This document shows positions 37,402 to 46,568 of a stretch of 64,000 nt of DNA, one piece after another. The translations under genes and the position numbers were made by a program. The DNA is from Noviherbaspirillum humi. Lineage in GTDB: Bacteria; Pseudomonadota; Gammaproteobacteria; Burkholderiales; Burkholderiaceae_D. Location of the stretch: the NCBI RefSeq assembly GCF_900188095.1, contig NZ_FZOT01000001.1, positions 186,001 through 250,000 on the forward strand. The letters run 5' to 3'. The notes under the pieces were generated by a model. It saw nothing but the letters and a program-made list of their open reading frames with translations. It ran no database searches and had not been told where the DNA came from. Each line of letters opens with the position of its first letter. The stretch's first letter is position 1.

Positions 37402-38447
37402 AATTCCTCTGGCCCGAAATGTTCTGGCTGCTGCCGCTGTTGCCCGGCCTGATCTGGCTTTATCTCTGGATGCTCAAGCGCCGCAAGAAGCTGGCGGTGC
37501 GCTACGCCAGCCTCGGCCTGGTGAAGCAGGCGATGAACGGCCAGTCGCGCTGGAAGCGGCATGTGCCGCCGGCGCTGCTGCTGTTCGGCATCACCGCCAT
37601 GCTGCTGGCGGCGAGCCGGCCGACCGCGGTCATCACCCTGCCCTCGCAGCAGCAGACCATCATGCTGGCGATGGACGTGTCCGGCAGCATGCGCGCCACC
37701 GACGTGCAGCCGAACCGGCTGGTGGCGGCGCAGAACGCGGCCAAGGCCTTCATCGAGGAACTGCCGTCGAAGGTCAAGGTCGGCATCGTCGCCTTCGCCG
37801 GCACCGCCGCCGTGGTGCAGCCGCCGACCCTGTCGCACGACGATCTGTACGCCGCCATCGACCGCTTCCAGCTGCAGCGCGGCACCGCCATCGGCAGCGG
37901 CCTGGTGCTGTCGCTGGCGACGCTGTTTCCGGAGGCCGGCATCGACCTCAGCGACATGACCTACGAACGGCCCGACGCGCGCGCCCAGCCGCTCGGCGCG
38001 CGCGGCAGGAACAAGGATCCGAAGAACGATTTCCGCCCGGTGCCGCCCGGCTCCAACAATTCATTCGCCATCATCCTGCTCACCGATGGCCAGCAGACCA
38101 CCGGCATCGACACCATGGAAGCGGCGCGCATGGCGGCCGAACGCGGCGTGCGCGTCTACACCGTCGGCATCGGCACGGTGGAAGGCGAGACCATCGGTTT
38201 CGAAGGCTGGTCGATGCGGGTGCGGCTGGACGAGGACACCCTGAAGCAGGTGTCCGGCGCCACCCAGGGCACCTATTTCTACGCCGGCACCGCCGAGGAA
38301 TTGAAGAAGGTCTACCAGACGCTCAGCTCGCGCCTGGTGATGGAAAAGCGCGAGACCGAGATCTCCGGCCTGTTCGCGCTGGTGGGCGCGCTGTTCGCCA
38401 TCGCGGCGGCGGGACTTTCGCTGCTGTGGTTCAACCGGGTGGTGTGA
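37398..38447 (+). CDS. VWA domain membrane protein, BatA-like
   Basis: 349 residues: two membrane spans near the N-terminus (about 8-25 and 55-73), a VWA domain (about 88-300) with an intact MIDAS motif DVSGSM, a later Thr and a Asp (LLTDGQQT), and a C-terminal span (about 322-345). This is the BatA arrangement. The ATG overlaps the DUF58 stop by 4 bases. An insertion-rich loop (RPDARAQPLGARGRNKDPKND) interrupts the VWA fold. No BatB, BatC or BatD homologue follows, so the module is a minimal one. Confidence 0.88.
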   Translation: MKFLWPEMFWLLPLLPGLIWLYLWMLKRRKKLAVRYASLGLVKQAMNGQSRWKRHVPPALLLFGITAMLLAASRPTAVITLPSQQQTIMLAMDVSGSMRATDVQPNRLVAAQNAAKAFIEELPSKVKVGIVAFAGTAAVVQPPTLSHDDLYAAIDRFQLQRGTAIGSGLVLSLATLFPEAGIDLSDMTYERPDARAQPLGARGRNKDPKNDFRPVPPGSNNSFAIILLTDGQQTTGIDTMEAARMAAERGVRVYTVGIGTVEGETIGFEGWSMRVRLDEDTLKQVSGATQGTYFYAGTAEELKKVYQTLSSRLVMEKRETEISGLFALVGALFAIAAAGLSLLWFNRVV

Positions 38448-38570
38448 GCGCCTGGTCAGGCGCCGAAGCCGCCCTTCTCGTCCGCAGCGGGCCGTTCGGC
38501 CCGCATGCCTCTCCTGCCGACTCCGCGCCATCGGGCGTTCGCGCAAGATGGCCGTATTCGAGGAGGTCCC

Positions 38571-38882
38571 ATGTGGAGCAAGAAAGCCAGTGAACTGGAC
38601 TGGGTGCCGGCCAGGGAAGGGGTGTCGCGCGCCGTCTACCGCGATCATCCTGCGGGCGGCCGGACCTACCTGGTGCGGCTGGCGGCCGGCACGACTTCCG
38701 GCGCCCACCGCCACGGCGCCGAGGAAGAGGTGCTGGTGCTGGAAGGCCGGGTCGACATCGGCGGCCATGTCCTGGTAAAGGGCGATTTCATCTACACCGA
38801 AGGCGGCGAGGTGCACGACGTGCAGGCGCTGGAAGATGCGCTGATCCTGGTCTCCACCAGCAAGCCGATCGAATTCATCTGA
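38571..38882 (+). CDS. Cupin domain protein (103 aa)
   Basis: Single-domain cupin. The first cupin motif is GTTSGAHRHGAEEEVLVLEG with the His and Glu metal ligands, the second is GDFIYTEGGEVHDV. ChrR-like anti-sigma cupins have this size, but no sigma factor is adjacent, so the role is open; a sugar or sensor function is equally possible. A strong GAGGAGG site precedes the ATG. The gene converges on the receiver-kinase at 38893. Confidence 0.82.
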   Translation: MWSKKASELDWVPAREGVSRAVYRDHPAGGRTYLVRLAAGTTSGAHRHGAEEEVLVLEGRVDIGGHVLVKGDFIYTEGGEVHDVQALEDALILVSTSKPIEFI

Positions 38883-38892
38883 CCCTGTCGTT

Positions 38893-40020
38893 TCATGCGG
38901 CCGCCAGCGCCGGCCGCGGCCGGCGCGGCATGCTGATTTCGAAGGTGGTGCCCCGCGCCTGCTCGGAACTTACGCTCAGCCGGCCGCCGTGGGCATCGAC
39001 GAACTGCTTCACGATGTAGAGCCCGAGGCCGAGCCCGGCGGCATCATGCTGGGCGCGCTCGCCGGAGCGGAAAGGCTCGAACATGTTGTCCAGCACCGCC
39101 GGCGGAATCGTGCCCCGGTTGTTGATGCGGATGCTGACCGAGGCCGCCTCGCGGCCGTCGATGCCCACCTGCACCCCGGCCGCCGCGTCGCCGTGCTGGA
39201 AGGCGTTGCCCATCAGGTTGGAAAATACCTGTGCCATGCGGTCGGCGTCGAATTGCGCGTTCGGATCGCCCTCCACCTCGATGCGGATGCGCGGCGGCTG
39301 GTCGGCCGGCTCCAGTTCTTCGGCGATGCGCTGGCACAGCCGGCCGTAATCGTTGGCGGCCAGATGCAGTTCCAGCCGGCCGGCGCGGATGCGGGCCACG
39401 TCCAGGAGCTGATTGATCAGGCCCTCCATGCGCTGTGCGCTGGACTGGATGCGGTTGGCGGTGGCCAGCACCTTGGGCTGGTCGGTGATGCGGCGGATCA
39501 GCTCGGTGCCGTTGAGCACCGCCGCCAGCGGATTGCGCAGGTCATGGCCGAGCACCGCGGTGAACATTTCGTTGAGCCGCAGCGCCTCGCGCAATTCCTC
39601 CAGCTGCCGCGAGATCTGCTTCTTCTGCGCGTACATTTCCACGAACACTTCCACCTTGCTGCGCAGGACCGCCGGATCGAAGGGCTTGAGCAGGAAGTCC
39701 ACCGCGCCGGCCTGGTAGCCGTGGAAGATGCGGTGCGGGTCGTGGATGGCGGCGGTGAGGAAGATCAGCGGCACCGCGCGGGTGCGGCCGTTACCGCGGA
39801 TGAGCTCGGCCAGCTCGAAGCCATCCATCTGCGGCATCTGCACGTCCACCAGTGCCAGCGCCACTTCCTCCACCAGCAGGATCTCCAGCGCTTCCAGGCC
39901 GGAAGCGGCCTTCAGCACGCGGATGCCGGAGCGGGCCAGCAAGGCCTCCATCGCCACCAGGTTCTGCGGCACGTCGTCCACCACCAGGATGTTCACGGCG
40001 TCTTTCGCGGCATCATTCAT
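38893..40020 (-). CDS. Response regulator receiver - histidine kinase fusion
   Basis: 375 residues with no membrane span. The N-terminal receiver (about 8-125) has Asp in LALVDVQMPQMDG and Lys in LLKPFD. A coiled linker leads to a HisKA domain with VLGHDLRNPLAAV and an ATPase domain with N box NLMGNAFQHG and G2 box AAGLGLGLYIV; the G1 box is replaced by INNRGTIPP, a common weak form. It is last in a minus-strand operon after cheB, overlapping it by 4 bases, and probably takes phosphate from the large hybrid kinase at 41474. Confidence 0.9.
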   Translation of the reverse strand: MNDAAKDAVNILVVDDVPQNLVAMEALLARSGIRVLKAASGLEALEILLVEEVALALVDVQMPQMDGFELAELIRGNGRTRAVPLIFLTAAIHDPHRIFHGYQAGAVDFLLKPFDPAVLRSKVEVFVEMYAQKKQISRQLEELREALRLNEMFTAVLGHDLRNPLAAVLNGTELIRRITDQPKVLATANRIQSSAQRMEGLINQLLDVARIRAGRLELHLAANDYGRLCQRIAEELEPADQPPRIRIEVEGDPNAQFDADRMAQVFSNLMGNAFQHGDAAAGVQVGIDGREAASVSIRINNRGTIPPAVLDNMFEPFRSGERAQHDAAGLGLGLYIVKQFVDAHGGRLSVSSEQARGTTFEISMPRRPRPALAAA

Positions 40021-40628
40021 GTTGTGCCTCTCCCTTTTTTCTGCGGATGGGCGTGCCCGCCCAGACCCTCCGCGATTTGTTCCAGTGTCAGCACGGCGTC
40101 GGCGCCGGCTTCGGCGATGGCCGATGCCGGCATCAGGCTGGCCTGCGCCTGCCGCGGGTCCTGCACCCAGGCGGTGCCGCCGAAGCGGCGCACCGTCTGC
40201 AGGCCGGCGCTGCCGTCGTTGTTGGCGCCGGTGAGCACGATGGCCAGCAGCCGCTCGCCATAGGCCAGCGCCGCCGACTCGAACAGCAGGTCGATCGACG
40301 GCCGCGAATACTGCACCGGCTCGTCGCGCGACAGCGCCAGCCGCCGGTCCGGCTCCACCAGCAAGTGGTAGTCCGGCACCGCCAGATAGACGGTGTCCGG
40401 CTGCAGCGGCTCCTTGTCTTCCGCCTCCTTCACCCGCAGCGGACAGCGCCGCGCCATCAGCGCCGGCAACAGGCTGTCCCGGCCCGGCGGCAGGTGCATC
40501 ACGACCATCACCGGCTTGCCGAAGCGGGCCGGCAGCGCATGCGCCAGCTGGGTCAGCGCATCCACGCCGCCGGCGGAGGCGCCGATCACCACCGCGTCGA
40601 AGTCGCGCGCCATGGTTGTGGTCGTCAT
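40017..40628 (-). CDS. cheB: CheB-type methylesterase without receiver domain
   Basis: 203 residues, covering only the CheB catalytic domain. The triad is Ser in GASAGG (about 18), His in VVMHLPPG (about 45), and Asp in TGANNDGSAGL (about 140). It should remove methyl groups from, or deamidate, receptor-like glutamates. Lacking the receiver it is presumably not controlled in the way classical CheB is. It overlaps its neighbours by 4 bases on each side. Confidence 0.9.
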   Translation of the reverse strand: MTTTTMARDFDAVVIGASAGGVDALTQLAHALPARFGKPVMVVMHLPPGRDSLLPALMARRCPLRVKEAEDKEPLQPDTVYLAVPDYHLLVEPDRRLALSRDEPVQYSRPSIDLLFESAALAYGERLLAIVLTGANNDGSAGLQTVRRFGGTAWVQDPRQAQASLMPASAIAEAGADAVLTLEQIAEGLGGHAHPQKKGRGTT

Positions 40629-41440
40629 AGGCGCTGGTAGATCTTTTCCATCGGGGCGATGGCCCGGAATTGATGCGCATGCGCCGAATAGCGCAGGTTT
40701 TCCTTCGGCCCGATGCCCAAAAAGCCGCGATGCACCAGCGCCTCGTGGAACAGCCCGAGCGCCCGGTCCTGCAGTTCGCGGTTGAAGTAGATCAGTACAT
40801 TGCGGCAGGAGACGAGCTGCACTTCCGAGAACACGCCGTCGGTGGCCAGGCTGTGGTCGGCGAACACGATCTGTCGCTTGAGCGCCGGCTGGAAGCGCAC
40901 GCCGTCATAGGCGGCGCTGTAGTACTCGGAGAGCGACTTGCGGCCGCCGGCGCGCTGGTAATTGAGGGTGAACTGCGGGATGCGCTCCAGCGGATAGATG
41001 CCGGCTTCGGCCGCCTTGAGCGCTTCCGGGTTGATGTCGGTGGCGTAGATCAGGGTGCGCTCCAGCAGCTCTTCCTCGGCCAGCAGGATGGCGAGCGACC
41101 AGACTTCCTCGCCGGTGCTGCAGCCGGCCACCCAGATCTTGAGCGAGGGGTAGGTGCGCAGCACCGGCAGCACATGCTCCCGCAGCGCGCGGAAGTACTC
41201 CGGATCGCGGAACATCTCGCTCACCTGCACGGTGAAGTACTGCAGCATCTGCGAGAACACTTCCGGCTCGTGCAGCACCTTGTCCTGCAGCTGGGACAGC
41301 GTCCTGCAGTCGAACTTGTCCATCGCCTGCTGCATGCGCCGCCGCAGCGAGGCGACGGTGTACTGGCGGAAGTCGTGCTGGTAGCGCAGGTAGACCGCCT
41401 CCAGCAGCAGCTTCAGTTCTATGTCGAAAACCGGTTCCAT
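40625..41440 (-). CDS. cheR: CheR-type protein-glutamate methyltransferase
   Basis: 271 residues. The N-terminal helical domain is basic (YTVASLRRRMQQAM) and is followed by the SAM-binding domain with WVAGCSTGEEVWSLAI (about 104-119) and the YATDINPEAL acidic loop; SCRNVLIYF is the conserved substrate-side motif. It stands with cheB and hybrid kinases but no cheA, cheW or receptor gene, a layout seen in stress or lifestyle-switch signalling loci rather than in swimming chemotaxis. Confidence 0.93.
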   Translation of the reverse strand: MEPVFDIELKLLLEAVYLRYQHDFRQYTVASLRRRMQQAMDKFDCRTLSQLQDKVLHEPEVFSQMLQYFTVQVSEMFRDPEYFRALREHVLPVLRTYPSLKIWVAGCSTGEEVWSLAILLAEEELLERTLIYATDINPEALKAAEAGIYPLERIPQFTLNYQRAGGRKSLSEYYSAAYDGVRFQPALKRQIVFADHSLATDGVFSEVQLVSCRNVLIYFNRELQDRALGLFHEALVHRGFLGIGPKENLRYSAHAHQFRAIAPMEKIYQRL

Positions 41441-41473
41441 CGATGGCCTTGTCCGTTCCCTCTTCCGTGCATC

Positions 41474-44400
41474 TTACTTCGGCATCCACACCCGGCACAG
41501 CGATACCAGCTGGTCGACATCGATCGGCTTGGCGATGTAGTCGTTGGCGCCGGCGTCGAGGCAGCTCCTGCGGTCGTCCGGCATCGCCTTCGCCGTCAGC
41601 GCGATGACGGGCAGCTTGGCGAAGGCCGGCAGCTTGCGGATCTCGCGGATGGCGGTCAGGCCATCCATCTCCGGCATCATCAGGTCCATCAGCACCAGGT
41701 CGATGGCGCCGTCTTCCTGCTTCAGCCTGTCCAGCGCCTCGCGGCCGTTGCGGGTGATCACCAGCGTCGCGCCGAGCGGCTCGAAGATGCTGGAGAGCGC
41801 GAACACGTTGCGCACGTCATCCTCCGCCACCAGGATGCGCCGGTTCTCGAAGATCGCCTCGCGCTGGCGCGCCTGCTTCAGCAGCTTCTGCTGGTCGGCC
41901 GGCAGCGACGATTCCACCTTGTGCAGGAACAGCGTCACCTCGTCCAGCAAGCGCTCCGGCGAACGGGCGCCCTTGATGATGATGGAGCGCGAATAGCGGC
42001 GCAGCTTCTGCTCCTCTTCCCGCGTCAGCAGGCGGCCGGTGTAGACGATCACCGGCGGGAACGCATGCCGGCCGCTCTGCGCGATGTTCTCCAGCAGGTC
42101 GTAGCCGGTGCCGTCGGGCAGCACCAGGTCCATCACCATGCAGTCGAAGGTCATGGCCGAGAGATGCTGCAGCGCCTCGGCCACGGTGCCGGCGATGGTG
42201 ATCTGCACGTCGTCGGCGGCCAGCATCGCCGCCAGGCTCTCGCGCATGCTGGCATTGTCTTCCACGATCAGCAGATGGCGCACCCGGCTTTGCAGCCGCT
42301 GCTCCAGCTTGCCGATGGCATCCACCAGCTCATCGCGCGCCACCGGCTTGAGCGCATAGCCGACCGCGCCCAGCTCCAGCGCGCTCTGCGCGTAGTCGCC
42401 GGCGGAGATCACATGCACCGGCAGGTGCCGGGTGGCCGGATCGCGCTTGAGCTTCTCCAGCACCGACAGCCCGGACTGGTCCGGCAGGCCGACGTCGAGC
42501 AGGATGGCGTCGGGGCGGGATTCGCGCGCCAGCCGCACCGCCTCGTTGCCGTTGAGCGCATGCAGGCAGTCGAAGCCCATTTCGTGCGCCAGGTCGCACA
42601 GCACGTCGGCGAAGTTGAGATCGTCTTCCACCACCAGGATCAGGCGCTCATGGCGCCGCTCGGCGCGGTCGTCCATCACCGGCGAGGCGGCGGGCGCCGG
42701 CGCCAGCTGGGTGGCGCTCGATGCGGCCGCGAACGCCATCGCGGGCGCCGGTGCAGGTACTGGTGCAGGTGCCGGCGCCGGCAGCGGCGCCAGCGTGGCC
42801 GGCAGCTGGATGATCGCCGGGTCGAGCTGCGCCGGAATCTCCAGGCTGAAGGTGCTGCCCAGGCCCGTGCTGCTCTCGACGCGTATGCCGCCGCCCAGCA
42901 GCCGCGCCAGCTGGCGCGAGATCGACAGGCCGAGGCCGGTGCCGCCGTAGGTCCGGCTGGTGCTGCCGTCGGCCTGGCGGAAGGCTTCGAAGATCACTTC
43001 CTGCTGGTGCGCCGGGATGCCGATGCCGGTGTCGCGCACCGCGAAATTCAAACGGCCGCTCGGCAGCAGCGACACTTGCAGCGCCACCTCGCCATGTTCG
43101 GTGAACTTGAAGGCATTGGACAGCAGGTTCTTCAGCACCTGCTGCAGGCGCTGGCTGTCGGTGACGATATTGCGCGGCACGTCGGAAGCGGCTTCGGCAC
43201 GGAAGGCGAGGCGCTTCTGCCGCGCCACCGGCTCGAAGATCTGGCGCAGCTGGTCGAGCACGCTGGCCACCGACACCGGCTCCGGCTGGATGTCGATCTG
43301 GCCGGCTTCGATCTTCGACAGGTCCAGGATGTCGTTGATCAGCGCCAGCAGGTCCTGGTTGGCGGAATGGATGGTGCGGGCATAGCGCACCTGGTCATCG
43401 TTGAGGTTGCCGGGCTTGTTGTCGGCCAGCATCTGCGACAGGATCAGCGAGCTGTTGAGCGGCGTGCGCAGCTCATGCGACATGTTGGCCAGGAACTCCG
43501 ACTTGTAGCGGTTGGCGCGCTCCAGCTCGATCGCATTGGCTTCCAGCCTGGCCTGCGCCGTCAGCAAATCCTGCTTCTGCTGCTCCAGCATCTGGGTGCG
43601 TTCTTCCAGCTGCACGTTGGACTGCTCAAGTTCGCTTTGCTGGATCTCGAGCTGCGACTGCGACTCCTGCAGCGCCCGGCCCTGTTCCTGCAGCTCCTCG
43701 TTGGTCACGCGCAGCTCTTCCTGCTGGCTCTGCAGCTGCTCGCTCTGGCGCTGGGTCTCCGCCAGCAGCTGCCGCAGGTTGTTGCGGTACTGGGCGGAGC
43801 GCAGGGCGACGCCGATCTTGTCGCTCACCAGGCCGAGCAGGGCCTTCTCCCGCTCCAGTTGCGCCGCGCCGCGGGCGAAGCCCAGCTCCAGCACGCCGAC
43901 GACCCGGCCTTCCGCCCGCAGCGGCGCCAGCAGCAGCGCCTGCGGCTGGGCCGCGCCGGTGCCGGAGCTGATGCGCAGGTAGCCCGGCGGCAGGTCGCCC
44001 ACTACCTGGACGTCGGTCTCGCGCGCCGCCTGCCCGGCCAGGCCCTGGCCGATGCGCAGCGCCTGGCCGGCATCGGGCAGCGGATCGAGCGCATAGCCGG
44101 CTGCCGGCATCAATCGGTTGCCATCGGCCACATGGAGCATGCCGACCTGGGCGTCGAGATAATGGGCCGCGCTGCGCATCAGGTTGGCACCGAGGGTGTC
44201 GATGTCGTCCTCGCCCATGAGGCTGCGGGTCACTTCGGTGCGGCCCTGTTCCAGCCACAGCAGGTGGGCGGCGCGCAGACGTTCGATGATCACGGAGCGC
44301 ACCAGAGCGGCGACGATGAAGATCGACGTGACGCCGAACAGGCGGTTGACCGCGCCGACGGTGAAACTGGTACTTCCCGGCGGCGACACGAACAGGCCGA

Positions 44401-44602
44401 TGATCACCAGCACCGTCTGGATCAGGCCGACGATGAAGGGCAGACGCGCATAGGGCTGCATCATGCACAGCACCACCGGCACGATGTAGAACACCCAGAC
44501 GGCGACGCCGAGCGGCGTGACCCAGTCGATGGCGAATACCAGGGCGCTGATGCCGGCGATCAGCGCATATACGAAGATGGCGTCTTTGTCTCTGAAGAAC
44601 AT
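41474..44602 (-). CDS. Hybrid sensor histidine kinase with three receiver domains
   Basis: 1042 residues. N-terminal membrane region with about three to four spans (about 8-110), then a GAF domain (about 120-270, GMLHVADGNRLMP; LEREKALLGLVSDKIGVALRS) and a long coiled coil (about 275-370). The kinase core has H box FLANMSHELRTPLN, N box NLLSNAFKFTEHG, G1 DTGIGIP and G2 GGTGLGLSIS. A Pro/Ala linker (APAPAPVPAPAPA) precedes three receivers with Asp in ILLDVGLP, VMDLVLPDG and LMDLMMPEMDG. It heads the operon with CheR, CheB and the receiver-kinase. Confidence 0.93.
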   Translation of the reverse strand: MFFRDKDAIFVYALIAGISALVFAIDWVTPLGVAVWVFYIVPVVLCMMQPYARLPFIVGLIQTVLVIIGLFVSPPGSTSFTVGAVNRLFGVTSIFIVAALVRSVIIERLRAAHLLWLEQGRTEVTRSLMGEDDIDTLGANLMRSAAHYLDAQVGMLHVADGNRLMPAAGYALDPLPDAGQALRIGQGLAGQAARETDVQVVGDLPPGYLRISSGTGAAQPQALLLAPLRAEGRVVGVLELGFARGAAQLEREKALLGLVSDKIGVALRSAQYRNNLRQLLAETQRQSEQLQSQQEELRVTNEELQEQGRALQESQSQLEIQQSELEQSNVQLEERTQMLEQQKQDLLTAQARLEANAIELERANRYKSEFLANMSHELRTPLNSSLILSQMLADNKPGNLNDDQVRYARTIHSANQDLLALINDILDLSKIEAGQIDIQPEPVSVASVLDQLRQIFEPVARQKRLAFRAEAASDVPRNIVTDSQRLQQVLKNLLSNAFKFTEHGEVALQVSLLPSGRLNFAVRDTGIGIPAHQQEVIFEAFRQADGSTSRTYGGTGLGLSISRQLARLLGGGIRVESSTGLGSTFSLEIPAQLDPAIIQLPATLAPLPAPAPAPVPAPAPAMAFAAASSATQLAPAPAASPVMDDRAERRHERLILVVEDDLNFADVLCDLAHEMGFDCLHALNGNEAVRLARESRPDAILLDVGLPDQSGLSVLEKLKRDPATRHLPVHVISAGDYAQSALELGAVGYALKPVARDELVDAIGKLEQRLQSRVRHLLIVEDNASMRESLAAMLAADDVQITIAGTVAEALQHLSAMTFDCMVMDLVLPDGTGYDLLENIAQSGRHAFPPVIVYTGRLLTREEEQKLRRYSRSIIIKGARSPERLLDEVTLFLHKVESSLPADQQKLLKQARQREAIFENRRILVAEDDVRNVFALSSIFEPLGATLVITRNGREALDRLKQEDGAIDLVLMDLMMPEMDGLTAIREIRKLPAFAKLPVIALTAKAMPDDRRSCLDAGANDYIAKPIDVDQLVSLCRVWMPK

Positions 44603-44903
44603 GGATGGGATTTGGGAAGGCCAGCAGCGCGGGCGGATTGCCGGCGGGGTGTGCTGTGCCGATTGTAAGTCGCAGCCCCGGTGTCCGAGGCCAGAATGGT
44701 CAAGCCGTCCGCCGTTCAGGCGCCGGCACGGCGGGCATCGGGCGCCGCGCCTGCGGACGGTGGATCGGCAAGGGCATGCGGGTCTCCGTATCGTTGTCGT
44801 GCCCGCTATTGTAATTTCACCCTTGGAACGGCGCTGGCTCCAGGAGTTCCGGAAAACATGTCCTGCATGACATATTGATCATGCGCGTTCCCGGGCCGGC
44901 GGC

Positions 44904-45479
44904 TTACAGGCCGAGCGACTTGCCGGCCCCGAGCAGAGTCATCACGCCCAGCACGGCGAAGATGCCGGCGGCGATGCCGTGCACCAGCTTCACCGGCATG
45001 CGGTGCGCCAGCCGGCCGCCGAGCAGCACCGCCGGGACGTTGGCGATCATCATGCCGGCGGTGGTGCCGGCCACCACGGCGAGGAAGGCGTGGTATTGCG
45101 CCGCCAGCGCCACCGTTGCCACCTGGGTCTTGTCGCCCATCTCGGCGAGGAAGAAGGCGATCAGGGTGGTGGTGAAGATGCCGGCATGGGCCAGCTTCGC
45201 GTCATCCACGTCGAACTTGTCGGGGATCAGCGTCCAGGCCGCCATGCCGATGAAGGACAGGCCCAGCACCCAGCGCAGGGTTTGCGGCTGCATCAGGGAG
45301 GTGATCCAGGCGCCGAGCGCGCCGGCGAGGCCGTGGTTGAACAGCGTGGCAACGAGGATGCCGAGGATGATGGGCACCGGCTTGCGGAATTTGGCGGCGA
45401 GGATGAAGGCCAGCAGCTGGGTCTTGTCGCCGATTTCGGCGAGCGCCACGATGCCGGTGGAGATGAGGAAAGCTTCCAA
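44904..45479 (-). CDS. TMEM165/GDT1 (UPF0016) family manganese exporter
   Basis: 191 residues, two repeats of three membrane spans, each starting with the family motif: ALAEIGDKTQLLAF (about 11-24) and FFLAEMGDKTQVA (about 112-124). Bacterial members such as MneA export Mn2+. The start is placed at TTG 45479 (LEAFLIST...) because GGAG lies seven bases before it and homologues begin with this segment. The leader carries a Mn2+-type riboswitch, which strongly supports the substrate. The 301 bases downstream to the hybrid kinase start (44603-44903) contain no gene I can support. Confidence 0.9.
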   Translation of the reverse strand: MEAFLISTGIVALAEIGDKTQLLAFILAAKFRKPVPIILGILVATLFNHGLAGALGAWITSLMQPQTLRWVLGLSFIGMAAWTLIPDKFDVDDAKLAHAGIFTTTLIAFFLAEMGDKTQVATVALAAQYHAFLAVVAGTTAGMMIANVPAVLLGGRLAHRMPVKLVHGIAAGIFAVLGVMTLLGAGKSLGL

Positions 45480-45534
45480 GGTATGCTCCGGGCCGGATAG
45501 AACCGATGACCATGCGCCCCTCCGGCCCAAGCGG

Positions 45535-45672
45535 AGGCGACATGGTCAAAGGTCTTGCCAAGCCATGCCCGCCGGTGGCGGGCATCGGAACCGCTTGCGC
45601 CATGACCGCGACCGGCCAAGTGTGTTGACGCAAGCCCCCGCGATGGCGCGGGGCGGCTACTCCCCAATGACG
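45535..45672 (-). promoter_or_regulatory. yybP-ykoY manganese riboswitch
   Basis: Read on the minus strand, the leader of the GDT1-family gene shows the conserved blocks of this class in order. GGGGAGTAGCC is at 45655-45665, CGTCAACACACTTGGCC is in the middle, and GCAAGACCTTTGACC closes it (down to about 45543). GC-rich helices lie between the blocks (CCCCGCG / CGCGGGG; GCCCGCC / GGCGGGC). A further hairpin, CCTCCG / CGGAGG, lies just 3' of it and may be part of the expression switch that frees the GGAG site. In the family, Mn2+ binding turns expression on. Boundaries are approximate. Confidence 0.87.
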
Positions 45673-45678
45673 ACGCGC

Positions 45679-45707
45679 ATCTTACCCGATGAGGCTGCGA
45701 TTGGAAA
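45679..45707 (-). promoter_or_regulatory. Candidate promoter for the riboswitch-controlled gene
   Basis: Minus-strand TTTCCA (45702-45707) and TAAGAT (45679-45684) are separated by 17 bases. Each matches the sigma-70 consensus at four of six positions. Transcription would begin at the 5' edge of the riboswitch, which is what one expects. Confidence 0.45.
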
Positions 45708-45722
45708 GCGGTTCCCGCCCGC

Positions 45723-46568
45723 TCAGCGCTTGCCGAGCTGACCGGCCAGCCAGGGCAGCGCCTGCTCCGCCGGCGCATCCACCTTGAAGTTCAGCAGGTC
45801 GTCGGCCCGGGTCTTGCCGAAGTTGACGGCGACGATGGGCTTGCCCTGCTCCGCCGCCATGCGGCAAAGACGGAAGCTTGACAGCACCATCAGCGAGGAA
45901 CCGGCGACCAGCAGCGCATCGGCCGCCTCCATCGCCAGGCGCGCCTGTTCGGCGCGAATGGCCGGCACGCCGTCGCCGAAGAACACCACGTCCGGCTTGA
46001 GCAGGCCGTCGCAGTGCGGGCAAGCCGGCACGCGGAAGTCGTCCAGCAGTTCCGGTTCGAGATGGGCATCGCCATCCGGCGCCGGCAGCGCGGCGGCGCC
46101 GGCCAGATGCGGATTGGCCTGTTCCAGCCAGACTTGCATGCGCGCTCGCTCGAAGCGGCTGCCGCAGGCGCTGCAGCCGATCCAGTGGATGTTGCCATGC
46201 AGCTCGGTCAGCCGGCGGCTGCCGGCGCGGCCATGCAGGCCATCCACGTTCTGTGTCACCACCGCCGATATCCATCCGCGCGCTTCCAGTTCGGCGATGG
46301 CGCGGTGGGCTGCATTCGGCTGCGCCTGCGCCAGGCGCGGCCAGCCGACCATGCTGCGCGCCCAGTAGCGCTTGCGCACGGCTTCCTGGGCGATGAAGTC
46401 GGGCCCCTGGATCGGCGCGCGGCCGCGGCGCACGCCATCGCGGTCGCGGTAGTCGGGAATGCCGGACGCGGTGCTGACGCCGGCGCCCGTGAGCAGCAGC
46501 AGGCCGGGGTGGCGTTGCGCGAAATCGGCGAGGCGGGACAGGTCTGCCGGGGCGGCAAGGGCATTCAT
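45723..46568 (-). CDS. NAD-dependent protein deacetylase, SIR2 family
   Basis: 281 residues with all canonical sirtuin motifs: GAGVSTASGIPDYRD (about 28-42), TQNVDGLH, catalytic His in ELHGN, and a zinc module of CSAC and CPHC pairs separated by about 50 residues. NFGKTRADDLLNFKVDAPAEQ near the end is the usual C-terminal Rossmann segment. It should deacylate lysines using NAD+. It precedes the riboswitch-controlled gene but is separated from it by a promoter candidate. Confidence 0.9.
   Translation of the reverse strand: MNALAAPADLSRLADFAQRHPGLLLLTGAGVSTASGIPDYRDRDGVRRGRAPIQGPDFIAQEAVRKRYWARSMVGWPRLAQAQPNAAHRAIAELEARGWISAVVTQNVDGLHGRAGSRRLTELHGNIHWIGCSACGSRFERARMQVWLEQANPHLAGAAALPAPDGDAHLEPELLDDFRVPACPHCDGLLKPDVVFFGDGVPAIRAEQARLAMEAADALLVAGSSLMVLSSFRLCRMAAEQGKPIVAVNFGKTRADDLLNFKVDAPAEQALPWLAGQLGKR

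Noticed and set aside
40670-44668. 1332-codon open frame on the plus strand
   Set aside because: Antisense to cheR and the hybrid kinase. Its composition (Gln/Arg/His/Leu runs) is that of a shadow frame and no motif is present.
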